Assembly: GCA_016704465.1 (NCBI GenBank)
Contig: JADJAD010000012.1
Location: 1-64,000 of the forward strand
DNA: 64,000 bases
From: Gemmatimonadota bacterium
GTDB lineage: Bacteria; Gemmatimonadota; Gemmatimonadetes; Gemmatimonadales; Gemmatimonadaceae
Direction of reading: 5' to 3'
Shown here: piece by piece, positions 8,488-16,961 of the stretch
Numbering within the stretch: the first letter of the stretch is position 1
Layout of the letters: each line of letters opens with the position of its first letter
Translations under genes and position numbers: made by a program
The notes under the pieces: generated by a model
Seen by the model: the letters and a program-made list of their open reading frames with translations, nothing else
Told to the model about the DNA's origin: nothing
Database searches by the model: none

Positions 8488-10509
8488 ATGCGTCTTCGCC
8501 CGCTGACCCTGTGCGCTGCCGTCCTGCTCGTCGCCCCTCTCTCCCCGAGCTGGGCGCAGGAGACGCGGCCTCCGACCGGCCGCGCGCTCCAGCCGAACGA
8601 CATCTTCCGCCTGCGCGATGTGGGCGATCCGCGCCTGTCCCCCGACGGCGCCTGGGTCGCGTACACGGTGACGACCACCGATTCCGCCAAGGACAAGAGC
8701 GACAGCGACGTCTGGATGGTGAGCTGGGACGGCACGCGCACGCTGCGCCTCACGAGTTCTCCCGAGGGTGAGGGGACGCCGCGCTGGTCGCCGGATGGCC
8801 GCTACCTCGCGTTCGTCTCCGGTCGCTACGACAGCAAGGGCGGACAGGTCTGGCTGCTCGATCGTGCCGGGGGCGAGGCGGTGCGGTTGACCAACCTGCC
8901 ATCAGGCGTCGACGACTATGCCTGGTCACCCGACAGCCGCCGCCTCGTGGTGGTGTCGCAGGACCCCGAGCCCGGCAGCGACCCGAAGGACAGCACCGGG
9001 GCCAAGTCGCCCAAGCCGATCGTGATCGACCGTTACCAGTTCAAGCGCGACCGCGAGGGATACCTCGATCGCCGTCGAAACCACCTGTACCTCGTCGATG
9101 TCGCCAGCGGCAAGGCGGAGCAGCTGACGACCGGCGACTTCGACGACACGTCGCCCCGTTGGTCGCCCGACGGCACGCGCCTCGCCTATGTCTCCCGTCG
9201 CGGCGCCGACCCGGACCGGGAGAACAACACCGACATCTTCGTGGTCGCGGCGCAGATGGGGGCCACGCCGTCGCGCCTGTCCACCTGGACCGGTCCGGAC
9301 GACACACCGGAGTGGAGCCCCGATGGCGCGCTGATCGCCTACCTGCAGGGGAGCGAGCCACAGCTCTCGGCCTACAATCAGGATGTGCTGGCGGTGGTCC
9401 CCAGCAGCGGCGGGGCGCCACGGCTCCTGACCACCGCCCTCGATCGCGACATCTCTCGGCCGACCTGGGCAGGCGACGGCCGCTCGATCTGGGCCCTGGT
9501 CGGTGACGACCGCGCCCAGCACCTGGCCCGCGTGGCGATTGCCGACGGCGCGGTGACGCGGCTCGTCGAGGGTCGGCGCGTGATCAGCGGCTTCGACGTG
9601 AGCCCCGACGGCCGCATCGTGGCCCGCGCCGCCACCGCGACCAAACCATTCGAAGCATTCGCAGTCGAGGACGGCGCCCTGCGCCAGCTCACGCGCGTCA
9701 ACGACGCACTCCTGGGCGAGCTGCGACTCGGCACCACCGAGGACATCTCGTTCCGCAACCGCGACGGCCTCACCGTCGGGGCGCTCCTGGTGAAGCCGGC
9801 CGACTTCGAGGCGGGGCGGAAGTATCCGCTCCTGCTGCGCATTCACGGTGGGCCGAACGGGCAGGACCAGCATGCCTTCGCCTTCGAGCGCGAGCTGTTC
9901 GCGGCCCGAGGCTATCTCGTGCTCGCGGTGAACTACCGCGGCAGCTCGGGACGCGGACAGGCGTGGAAAAAGGCCATCTTCGCCGACTGGGGCAACAAGG
10001 AAGTGCAGGACCTGCTCGCCGGCGTGGACCATGTCGTGTCGCTCGGCATTGCCGATCCCGACCGGCTGGGCCTCGGCGGATGGAGCTACGGCGGCATCCT
10101 CACGAACTACACCATTGCCACGACGCCCCGGTTCAAGGCCGCCACCAGCGGCGCAGGAAGCTCGCAGCAATTGTCGATGTACGGCAGCGACCAATACATC
10201 TACCAGTACGAGAACGAGCTGGGCCCGCCGTGGAAGAACCCCAAGGCCTGGGAGAAGGTCTCCTACCCCTTCCTCCACGCCGACCGGATTCGCACCCCCA
10301 CCCTGTTCCTCGGCGGCGAGAAGGACTTCAACGTCCCCATCGCCGGGAGCGAACAGATGTACCAGGCGCTCAAGTCGTTAGGTATCGACACGCAGCTGGT
10401 CGTGTACCCGGGGCAGTTCCATGGTATTACCCGGCCGTCGTTCGTGCGCGATCGCTACGAGCGCTACCTCGGGTGGTACGACACCTACCTGCGCCCGACC
10501 ACACCCTGA
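8488..10509 (+). CDS. Secreted S9-family prolyl oligopeptidase / acylaminoacyl peptidase
   Basis: A 673-residue serine peptidase. A signal peptide (LTLCAAVLLVAPLSPSWAQ) precedes a beta-propeller with WD40/TolB-like repeats (SPDGAWVAYTV, WSPDGRYLAFVS, WSPDGTRLAYVS) over about residues 30-400. The C-terminal alpha/beta hydrolase carries Ser533 in GGWSYGG, Asp613 in GGEKDFNVP and His645 in GQFHG. It should cleave short peptides in the periplasm. The ATG at 8488 is chosen because it starts the signal peptide; the frame is also open upstream through the tandem array. It is followed, convergently, by the MatC-like carrier. Confidence 0.93.
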   Translation: MRLRPLTLCAAVLLVAPLSPSWAQETRPPTGRALQPNDIFRLRDVGDPRLSPDGAWVAYTVTTTDSAKDKSDSDVWMVSWDGTRTLRLTSSPEGEGTPRWSPDGRYLAFVSGRYDSKGGQVWLLDRAGGEAVRLTNLPSGVDDYAWSPDSRRLVVVSQDPEPGSDPKDSTGAKSPKPIVIDRYQFKRDREGYLDRRRNHLYLVDVASGKAEQLTTGDFDDTSPRWSPDGTRLAYVSRRGADPDRENNTDIFVVAAQMGATPSRLSTWTGPDDTPEWSPDGALIAYLQGSEPQLSAYNQDVLAVVPSSGGAPRLLTTALDRDISRPTWAGDGRSIWALVGDDRAQHLARVAIADGAVTRLVEGRRVISGFDVSPDGRIVARAATATKPFEAFAVEDGALRQLTRVNDALLGELRLGTTEDISFRNRDGLTVGALLVKPADFEAGRKYPLLLRIHGGPNGQDQHAFAFERELFAARGYLVLAVNYRGSSGRGQAWKKAIFADWGNKEVQDLLAGVDHVVSLGIADPDRLGLGGWSYGGILTNYTIATTPRFKAATSGAGSSQQLSMYGSDQYIYQYENELGPPWKNPKAWEKVSYPFLHADRIRTPTLFLGGEKDFNVPIAGSEQMYQALKSLGIDTQLVVYPGQFHGITRPSFVRDRYERYLGWYDTYLRPTTP

Positions 10510-10541
10510 CGCGGTAGCGCCGGTCAGGTGGTGACCGATGG

Positions 10542-11813
10542 TCAGGCGCGCGCGAGCAGCCCCGCCAGCAGCTGGCATAACAGCGCGCCGACCACGGTCA
10601 TGGAGACTCCCCACGCCATCAGCTGGTTGAACAGCCGGCGCGAGGCCACCGGCCCCGACACGGCCGCCACGCACAACGCCCCGAGCGTGGAGAGCGGCGA
10701 CACGTCGACCAGCGCCGAGCCGACGTTGATCGACAGGGCGACGGCCAACGGGTCTCCCCCGCCGACCTTCTCCACGAGCGTGACGGCCGTGGGAAGGAAG
10801 GCCGGAAGGACAACACCGGACGTGCTGCTATAGGTCGAGATCGCCCCCGTCACGAAGGCGATCACCCCGTTGAGCGTGTCCGGCGTCGCCAGCCGCGCCA
10901 GCAGCGTGGTGAAGAGGTCCATCCCCCCGGTCTGCTCCAGCAGGGCGACGAGCAGCGAGACGCCGCTCACCATCAGGATGACCGACCACGGGACCTTCCG
11001 GATCGCCGTCACCTCGTCGGCGACGCGGGCAAGCAGGAGCACGGCGGTCGCGCCGAAGGCCGACAGGCCGAGGTTGAGCTTGAATCCGACCACGCCGACG
11101 ATCCATGCCACGATGACCGCGAGCGTCAGGCGCTGCGCCTGGGTCATGGCTGTGATGTCGTGCGCCGACCCCACTGTCGATGGGTTGACCGGTGCAGGGG
11201 CCGCCGTCGCCGCCTGTCGGTGCGGACCGAGCAGCGCGTAGGCCGCCAGCGCCACGAGGGCATGGGCGGCGAAATTGGCGATCCAGACCCGCCACTCGTG
11301 CCCACCGAGTCCCGCCTTGGCCATCGCCGAGTTGGCGATCACGCCGACCGACGCGATCGGCGAGAGGTTGCCGGCATTCGCCCCGTTGGCCACCATCAAC
11401 GCGGTGAGGAAGGGCGGAACCCCGGTGCGCTCCCCGATCACCATCGCCAGCGGCACCACCAGCGCCACGCTCGAGATGGCCCCGGGCCCCACGGTCGAGA
11501 TGGCGAAGGCGATCAGGAAGAACAGGAGCGGAAGCAGTCGGACGTTGCCGCGCGCCAACCCCACGGCCCGGTGTGCGAGTCCTTCCAGCGTGCCATTCGT
11601 GTCGGCAATGCCGAAGAGGAGCGTGACCCCGGTCAGCGTCAGGAAGAGGGCGACCGGGAAGCCGCCCATGACCACGTCGGCCCTGAGCCCCGTGGCGTAG
11701 ACCCCGATGAGCCAGGCCATCGCGATGGCCAGCAGGCCGACGTTGATGCGCGACGTCATCGACAGCACGATCGCGACCACCAGTGCCAGCAGCGACACGA
11801 CGGCCGGGCTCAT
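10542..11813 (-). CDS. matC: MatC-like dicarboxylate (malonate) carrier
   Basis: A 423-residue membrane protein with about 11-12 hydrophobic segments. It resembles the MatC N-terminal family and the wider ion-transporter superfamily of SLC13/Dcu-type carriers. Motifs include GVTLLFGIADTNGTL, an NGANAGNLSPIASVG loop and a second-half loop with INVGSALVDVSPLSTLGA, the inverted-repeat substrate loops of this fold. I place the start at 11813 because that ATG overlaps the ligase stop as ATGA; an in-frame ATG at 11825 is also possible. Direct coupling to an acyl-CoA ligase of MatB type suggests uptake of malonate or a similar dicarboxylate. The substrate is inferred from this pairing. Confidence 0.72.
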   Translation of the reverse strand: MSPAVVSLLALVVAIVLSMTSRINVGLLAIAMAWLIGVYATGLRADVVMGGFPVALFLTLTGVTLLFGIADTNGTLEGLAHRAVGLARGNVRLLPLLFFLIAFAISTVGPGAISSVALVVPLAMVIGERTGVPPFLTALMVANGANAGNLSPIASVGVIANSAMAKAGLGGHEWRVWIANFAAHALVALAAYALLGPHRQAATAAPAPVNPSTVGSAHDITAMTQAQRLTLAVIVAWIVGVVGFKLNLGLSAFGATAVLLLARVADEVTAIRKVPWSVILMVSGVSLLVALLEQTGGMDLFTTLLARLATPDTLNGVIAFVTGAISTYSSTSGVVLPAFLPTAVTLVEKVGGGDPLAVALSINVGSALVDVSPLSTLGALCVAAVSGPVASRRLFNQLMAWGVSMTVVGALLCQLLAGLLARA

Positions 11814-13312
11814 GGACACGGCCACGGCGGCAACAGGTGCTTCTGGACCTTGCCTAACGCCGTGCGCGGCAGCGCCTCGACCCGCACGAATGCCCGCGGC
11901 ACCTTGAAGCTGGCCAGCAGCGAGCGGCAGTCGGCGTCGAGCGCCGCGACCGAAGCGTCATCGTCGGCCACGACGTAGGCAACCGGGAGTTCCCCACGCC
12001 GCTCGTCGGCGACGCCGACCACCGCCGCCTCGCGAATGCCGGGACGCTCCAGCAGCACTTCCTCGATTTCGCGCGGATAGATGTTGAATCCGCCGGAGAT
12101 GATCAGGTCCGTGCGCCGGCCGCGCAGCGACACGTACCCATCGCCCGCACGCTCGGCCAGGTCACCGGTGCGGAACCAGGCCGCGCGTCCCGGCGCATCG
12201 GTGGCGGCAACGAAGGCCTCGGCGTCGGCGTCGGGGCGGCGCCAGTAGCCGCGGAAGACGTTGGGGCCTCGCACCCAGAGCTCGCCGATCGTTCCGTCCG
12301 GCACATCGTGCCTGGCCCCATCGACGATCCGGATGGCCACGCCCGGAAAGGGGAGGCCGACCGAGCCAGGACGCCGTTCGCCTGCATACGGGTTGCCGAG
12401 GTTCATGAGCGTCTCGCTCATCCCGTATCGCTCGAGAATCGTGTGGCCGAAGCGCGCACTGAACGCCGCCAGCACGTGCGCCGGCAGGGCGGCTGAGCCA
12501 CACACGAAGAGCCGCATGTGCGCGCCGATCGCGCGGGCATTCGTCTCCGGCACTTCCAGCAGCCGCACGTACATCGTGGGGACGCCGAAGCAGAGCTTGG
12601 GGGCGAAGTCCCGAAAGTCCTCGGCGATGTGCGCGGCATCGAAGCGCTCGAGCAACCGCATGCGGCAGCCGGTCGCCAGCCAGGTCAGGACACCATTGCC
12701 CAGCCCATGTACATGAAAGAGCGGGAGCACGGCCAGGTACCGGTCGGCACTCGTGATCTGCCAGCAGGTCACCAGCGACAGGACGTTCGCCATGCAGTTG
12801 TTGTGCGTCAACACCGCCCCTTTCGATCGCCCGGTGGTTCCGGATGTGTAGACGATCAGCGCAGGACACTCGCCGTCCAGCGCCCGCGTCATGCGTGTGG
12901 CGTCGAGCACCGCCGCGTCGCGCCACATCGCCTCGATCTCCCACGCCACGCTTCCCGACGGCAGCGACGTGGCCAGCGTCGGCGTCGTGACCACGGCCAC
13001 CGGCGACGCATCGTCGAGGATGTGGGCAATCTCCCGTTCGCGATACAGCACGTTCACGGGAACGACGATCACCCCGAGCTTCACGCACGCGAGAAAGCAG
13101 TCAATGAAGGCCGCGCCGTTGGGCAGGAGGAAAGCCAGGCGGTCTCCCGTCCGCATCCCGCGCGCGGCCAGCAGGCGCGCCATCCGGTTGCTGCGCGTCT
13201 CGAGCTCGCCGAACGTGACGGTCGACAGTGCGCCCGTGTCGTCGGGCACCTCGAGCGCGACGCGGTCATGCCGCGCGAGGAGCGAATGATCGAAGAGGTC
13301 GAGGAGCTGCAT
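11810..13312 (-). CDS. matB: Malonyl-CoA synthetase-like acyl-CoA ligase
   Basis: A 500-residue ANL-superfamily ligase. It has the phosphate-binding loop YTSGTTGRSKGAVLTH near residue 155, the A5 region RYGMSETLMN, A7 WFRTGDLA, A8 GRRTDLIISGGFNIYPREIEE and the C-terminal catalytic lysine in TALGKVQK. These enzymes make an acyl-AMP and then the CoA thioester. Length and the PLFHVHGLGNG stretch match malonyl-CoA synthetases as I recall them. The MatC-like carrier starts inside its stop codon, which supports malonate use. It lies 66 bases downstream of the likely end of dppC and could be in the same transcript. Another short-chain dicarboxyl- or acyl-CoA ligase is the alternative. Confidence 0.75.
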   Translation of the reverse strand: MQLLDLFDHSLLARHDRVALEVPDDTGALSTVTFGELETRSNRMARLLAARGMRTGDRLAFLLPNGAAFIDCFLACVKLGVIVVPVNVLYREREIAHILDDASPVAVVTTPTLATSLPSGSVAWEIEAMWRDAAVLDATRMTRALDGECPALIVYTSGTTGRSKGAVLTHNNCMANVLSLVTCWQITSADRYLAVLPLFHVHGLGNGVLTWLATGCRMRLLERFDAAHIAEDFRDFAPKLCFGVPTMYVRLLEVPETNARAIGAHMRLFVCGSAALPAHVLAAFSARFGHTILERYGMSETLMNLGNPYAGERRPGSVGLPFPGVAIRIVDGARHDVPDGTIGELWVRGPNVFRGYWRRPDADAEAFVAATDAPGRAAWFRTGDLAERAGDGYVSLRGRRTDLIISGGFNIYPREIEEVLLERPGIREAAVVGVADERRGELPVAYVVADDDASVAALDADCRSLLASFKVPRAFVRVEALPRTALGKVQKHLLPPWPCP

Positions 13313-13378
13313 GCGTGGGCAATTCTAGCCGCACGGACCTCGTGGTCGCTAGCCGCCCGCCTCCTGGGGCCGCGTGGA

Positions 13379-14238
13379 CTACGCCTGCTCCATTCCCCCG
13401 ACGCCGCCAGCTCCTCGCCGACGACGTTGACGCAGAAGACGGTCGCGAAGATCGCCATGCCGGGGAAGATGGCCAGCCACGGTTCCGACGACAGCGTGGT
13501 CTGCGCCTGATAGAGCATGTTCCCCCAACTGGCGGCCGGGGGCTGGACCCCGACCCCAAAGAACGAAAGCGCCGACTCGAGCAGGATTCCGCGTCCCACC
13601 GCCAAGGTTGCCGACACGGTGATCGTGCCCAGCACGTTGGGAAGGATATGGACCCGCAGGACGCGCGGGCGCGACGTGCCCGTGGCGTGCGCCGCCTCCA
13701 CGAAGCCGCGCTCGGCCAGCGACAAGACATCGGCCCGAACCACCCGTGCCGTCTCCATCCAGCCGGCGATCCCCACGAGCACGATCAGCAGCGGGATCGA
13801 CGGCTGCAGGATCGCCGCCACGATCATCAGGAACGGGAGTCGGGGGATCGCCAGCATCGCATCCGTGACCCGCATGAGCGATGCATCGATCCATCCGCCG
13901 ACGAAGCCGGCCACCGACCCCACCAGTGATCCCAGTGCAACCGACAGGAGCGCCGAGAAAATCCCGATCGACAGGGAAACACGAGCCCCCACCAGGACGC
14001 GGGCCAGCACGTCGCGTCCCAGCTCGTCGGTGCCGAAGATGTGGTCGAGCGAGGGCGGGGCGCGTCGCGCCGCCAGGTCCATCGCCTCGCTCGCCGCCGG
14101 CGCCACGATCGGCGCCACGACCGCCGCCACCGCGATGACGGCTAGGATGCCGATCGCAACACGCGTGGCGGTGGCGTGCGCGTGACCGCCCACCGACGAT
14201 GCGCCCGGCAGCGACAGCGGAGTGGCCGTGGCGCTCAC
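13379..14238 (-). pseudogene. dppC: Peptide ABC transporter permease DppC-like, probable 3' frameshift
   Basis: An inner-membrane permease of the peptide/nickel ABC importer family. The family's GTDELGRDVLARVLVGAR stretch is near residue 65, and the EAA loop reads ALSFFGVGVQPPAASWGNML. I place the start at the GTG at 14238, which overlaps the dppB stop as GTGA; an ATG at 14262 is in frame. After FCVNVVGEEL the reading frame runs on for about 100 unrelated residues into matB, whereas one added G at the five-base run 13395-13399 would give a normal end (GGMEQA, stop at 13379). I therefore think the last dozen codons are frame-shifted by an indel. The span is one base short of a multiple of three. 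Confidence 0.75.
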
Positions 14239-15212
14239 GCCCGCACCCGCGGATCGAGCCAACGGTAGCTCAGGTCAGCCGCCAGGTTCAGCACGATCAC
14301 CGACGTCGAGGTCACCATGAGGAACGCCATCAGCACCGAATAGTCACGGCGCGCCAGCGCCTCGGTGAACAGCGCCCCCAGGCCCGGCCACGCGAACACG
14401 CTCTCGGTGACGACCGCGCCCGATACCATGATCGCGGCGTCGAGGAAGACAATGGTCACAACCGGGAGCAGCGCGTTGCCGAGCGCGTGCCGAAACATGA
14501 CCTGCCGCGCGGGGACCCCGCGTCCGTGCGCCGAGAGGATGAAGCGCTGCGCCAGCACGGTCAGCATCGAGCTGCGCAGGTAGCGCGTCCAGACGGCCGC
14601 GTGCACCGTGGCCAGGACGATCGCCGGCAGCAGCAAGTGGCGCAGGCGATCCGCCAGGTCGCCACCCAGGATCGACGTGCGCCCCGAGGAGGGGAGCCAG
14701 CCGAGAGAGACAGCGAACAGCAGCTGCAGCAGCAGGCCGAACCAGAAGGTGGGGAGCGAGATCCCCGCCAGGGTGAACACCGTGACCCCGCGATCGAACA
14801 GGCTGCGGCGCCGAGCCGCCGCCAGCACTCCCGCCGGGACCGCGGCAAGAAAGGCGATCACCAACGACGCGGTGATGAGCTCCAGCGTTGCCGGAATGCG
14901 CTCGGCCATCCGCAGCAGGACCGGGCGTCCGTCGGCGAACGAGAACCCCCAGTCGCCGACGACGAACCCCTTGAGCCACGACAGGTACTGCACGGGCAGC
15001 GGGCGGTCGAGTCCTAACGAGCGCTTCAACCGCTCGATGTCCTCGGGGCGCACATTGGGGTTCTCGAGGTAGATCGCCAACGGCCCGCCCGGCGCCGCGT
15101 GCAGCAGCGCGAAGACGAGGACGGAGATCAGCAGGAGGAGCGGGACCGCCTGGGCGAGCCGGCGCGTGGCGAGGGTCAGCACGCCGGGAGAATATGCGCG
15201 CGGCTCGCCCAC
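14235..15212 (-). CDS. dppB: Peptide ABC transporter permease DppB-like
   Basis: A 325-residue inner-membrane subunit with six hydrophobic segments. The N-terminus reads TLATRRLAQAVPLLLLISVLVF, followed by LLHAAPGGPL and the DppB/OppB-type LGLDRPLPVQYLSWL segment. The conserved C-terminal loop TESVFAWPGLGALFTEALARRDY couples to the ATPase. It is followed by dppC with a four-base overlap and preceded by the binding protein 24 bases upstream, the standard order. No ATPase subunits (dppD/dppF) are in the window, so the importer must borrow them from elsewhere. Confidence 0.9.
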   Translation of the reverse strand: MGEPRAYSPGVLTLATRRLAQAVPLLLLISVLVFALLHAAPGGPLAIYLENPNVRPEDIERLKRSLGLDRPLPVQYLSWLKGFVVGDWGFSFADGRPVLLRMAERIPATLELITASLVIAFLAAVPAGVLAAARRRSLFDRGVTVFTLAGISLPTFWFGLLLQLLFAVSLGWLPSSGRTSILGGDLADRLRHLLLPAIVLATVHAAVWTRYLRSSMLTVLAQRFILSAHGRGVPARQVMFRHALGNALLPVVTIVFLDAAIMVSGAVVTESVFAWPGLGALFTEALARRDYSVLMAFLMVTSTSVIVLNLAADLSYRWLDPRVRA

Positions 15213-15236
15213 GCGCGAGTGGGAGCGCGCCGAGCG

Positions 15237-16918
15237 TTACGGCGCACCGAACTCCCACTCCCAGACATTCCAGAAGATCCCGGTGTTGGTGGGATTCCCC
15301 TTGAAGTTCCGCAACGTGGCCGGGACGGCGTCCAGGCGCGTCACGTTGTACAGGGGGATCTCCGGCGCCAGCTCGGCGAGGCGCTGCTGCGCCGCCACCA
15401 GGAGGACACGCCGCGGCCCCTGGGCCACCGTGCGGTCGAGGCGTACATCAGCCGGTCGAGCGAGTCGTCGGCGATGTAGTTGATGTTGCGCCCGGCGGGT
15501 GGCGTGCGATCCGACGCGAAGAACAGCGTGATCTCGGGGTCGCTGGGCATGTGCCACCAGTGCAGCATGGCGTCGAACTTCCCCTCGAACCAGAGCGACG
15601 AGATCGCGGTCCCGTCCACCAGCTGGATCTTGACGTCCACGCCGACGTCGCGCAGTTGCCGCTGCACTGCCTGGGCGATGTTCTCGCGAATGGCGAATCC
15701 GGCCTGCGTGATCAGCGTAAAGCGGAGCGGGGCTCCGTCGCGATCACGCACCTTGTCGCCGTCGCTGTCGCGCCATCCGGCCTCGTCCAGCAGCGCGCGC
15801 GCTGCCGTCGTGTCGTAGGGGTACGTGCGCACGCTGTCCGTGTACGCCCACGAGAGCGGCTGGATGGCGCCGTGGATCACCGGGGCGAGGCCGTCGAGCA
15901 CCGTGCGGGCGAGCAGTTCGCGATCGATGGCGTGGATCAGCGCCCGCCGCACCCGCACGTCTCGGAACGCCGGGACCGTCCTCTCGTTGAGCGTGATGTG
16001 CTCGTACGAGTTGCCCATCATCTGGTGGATGGTCAGCCCGGGAACGTCCTTGAGCTCGCGATACTTGTCCCACGGCACCAGCGCTGCGAGGTGGGCCTCG
16101 CCGCTCTTGAGCTGGTTGATGCGCGTGGTGGTATTGGGAATGAACTTGAACAGGACACGGGCGATCTTCGGGTACTCCGGGCCGCGCCAGTAGTCGGGGA
16201 CCTTTTCCAGCAGGATGTACTCACCCGTCTTCCATTCCGTCACCTTGTACGGGCCGGTGCCTAACGGGTTCCGATTGTACTCGACCGCGGCGTCGATGTC
16301 CTTGCCCTGCAGCACGTGGCGGGGAAGGGCTCCGCGGATGAACTGGATCTCGTACGGGGCGTACGGTTCCTTGTAATGCACCACGGCCGTGAGCGAGTCG
16401 GGAGTGTCGACCGAGCCGATGCGGTCGAAGCCGTCGGTGCTCTCCGGGTTGTAGTTCGGCGAGTTGATGGCGTCCACGGTGAACTGCACGTCGGCCGAGG
16501 TAAACGGCACGCCGTCGTGCCAGGTCACCCCCGGGCGCAGCTTCCACGTGACGTCCATGCCGCCGTCCGGTCGCATCACCACGCCGCCGTTCTCCGGCGT
16601 GGGGATCTCCGACGCCAGCAGCGGGATCACCTGCATGTTTTCATCGGTGGTGACCAGCCCCTCGATGATGCAGGTCTGCACATCCTCGAGGATGTGCGTG
16701 CTGAAGCGGTTGAGCGTGTCGGGTTCCCGGTCGTAGGCCACGATCAGCAGGTCGTTGGATGGCCCGCGCCCCGACGCACCACTCCCGCCGTCTCGCGCGC
16801 ACGAGGCCAGGGCGAGCGCGAGCATCGCGGTCCGCGACGCGTGACGGGCGAGGCGCGCCGTCCTGCGTCGGCCCGTGCGCACGAATCCAACGAAAGCGAT
16901 GGTGGCAATCGACATCAC
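15237..16918 (-). pseudogene. dppA: Family 5 solute-binding lipoprotein (DppA-like), frameshifted
   Basis: A periplasmic peptide-binding lipoprotein of about 560 residues. The signal has an Arg-rich start and a lipobox LALASC. The family 5 core follows: YDREPDTLNRF, WKLRPGVTWHDGVPFTSADVQFT, LGTGPYKVTEWKTGEYI and VRRALIHAIDREL. Around 15436 the frame breaks after SLDRLMYAS. The true C-terminus (LAELAPEIPLYN to WNVWEWEFGAP) continues in another frame to the stop at 15237. The span is one base short, so a single missing base explains it. It would deliver peptides to DppBC next door. Confidence 0.82.
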
Positions 16919-16961
16919 GAGGTCCGAAAAAAGGGTCTGGGGGCGCCGGCCATGCGCACGG

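Noticed and set aside
13081..13378. DppC extending for another 100 residues over the start of matB
   Set aside because: The extension is Arg/Ser-rich and unrelated to the permease family and overlaps a well-supported gene by more than 200 bases. A one-base indel near 13397 explains it.
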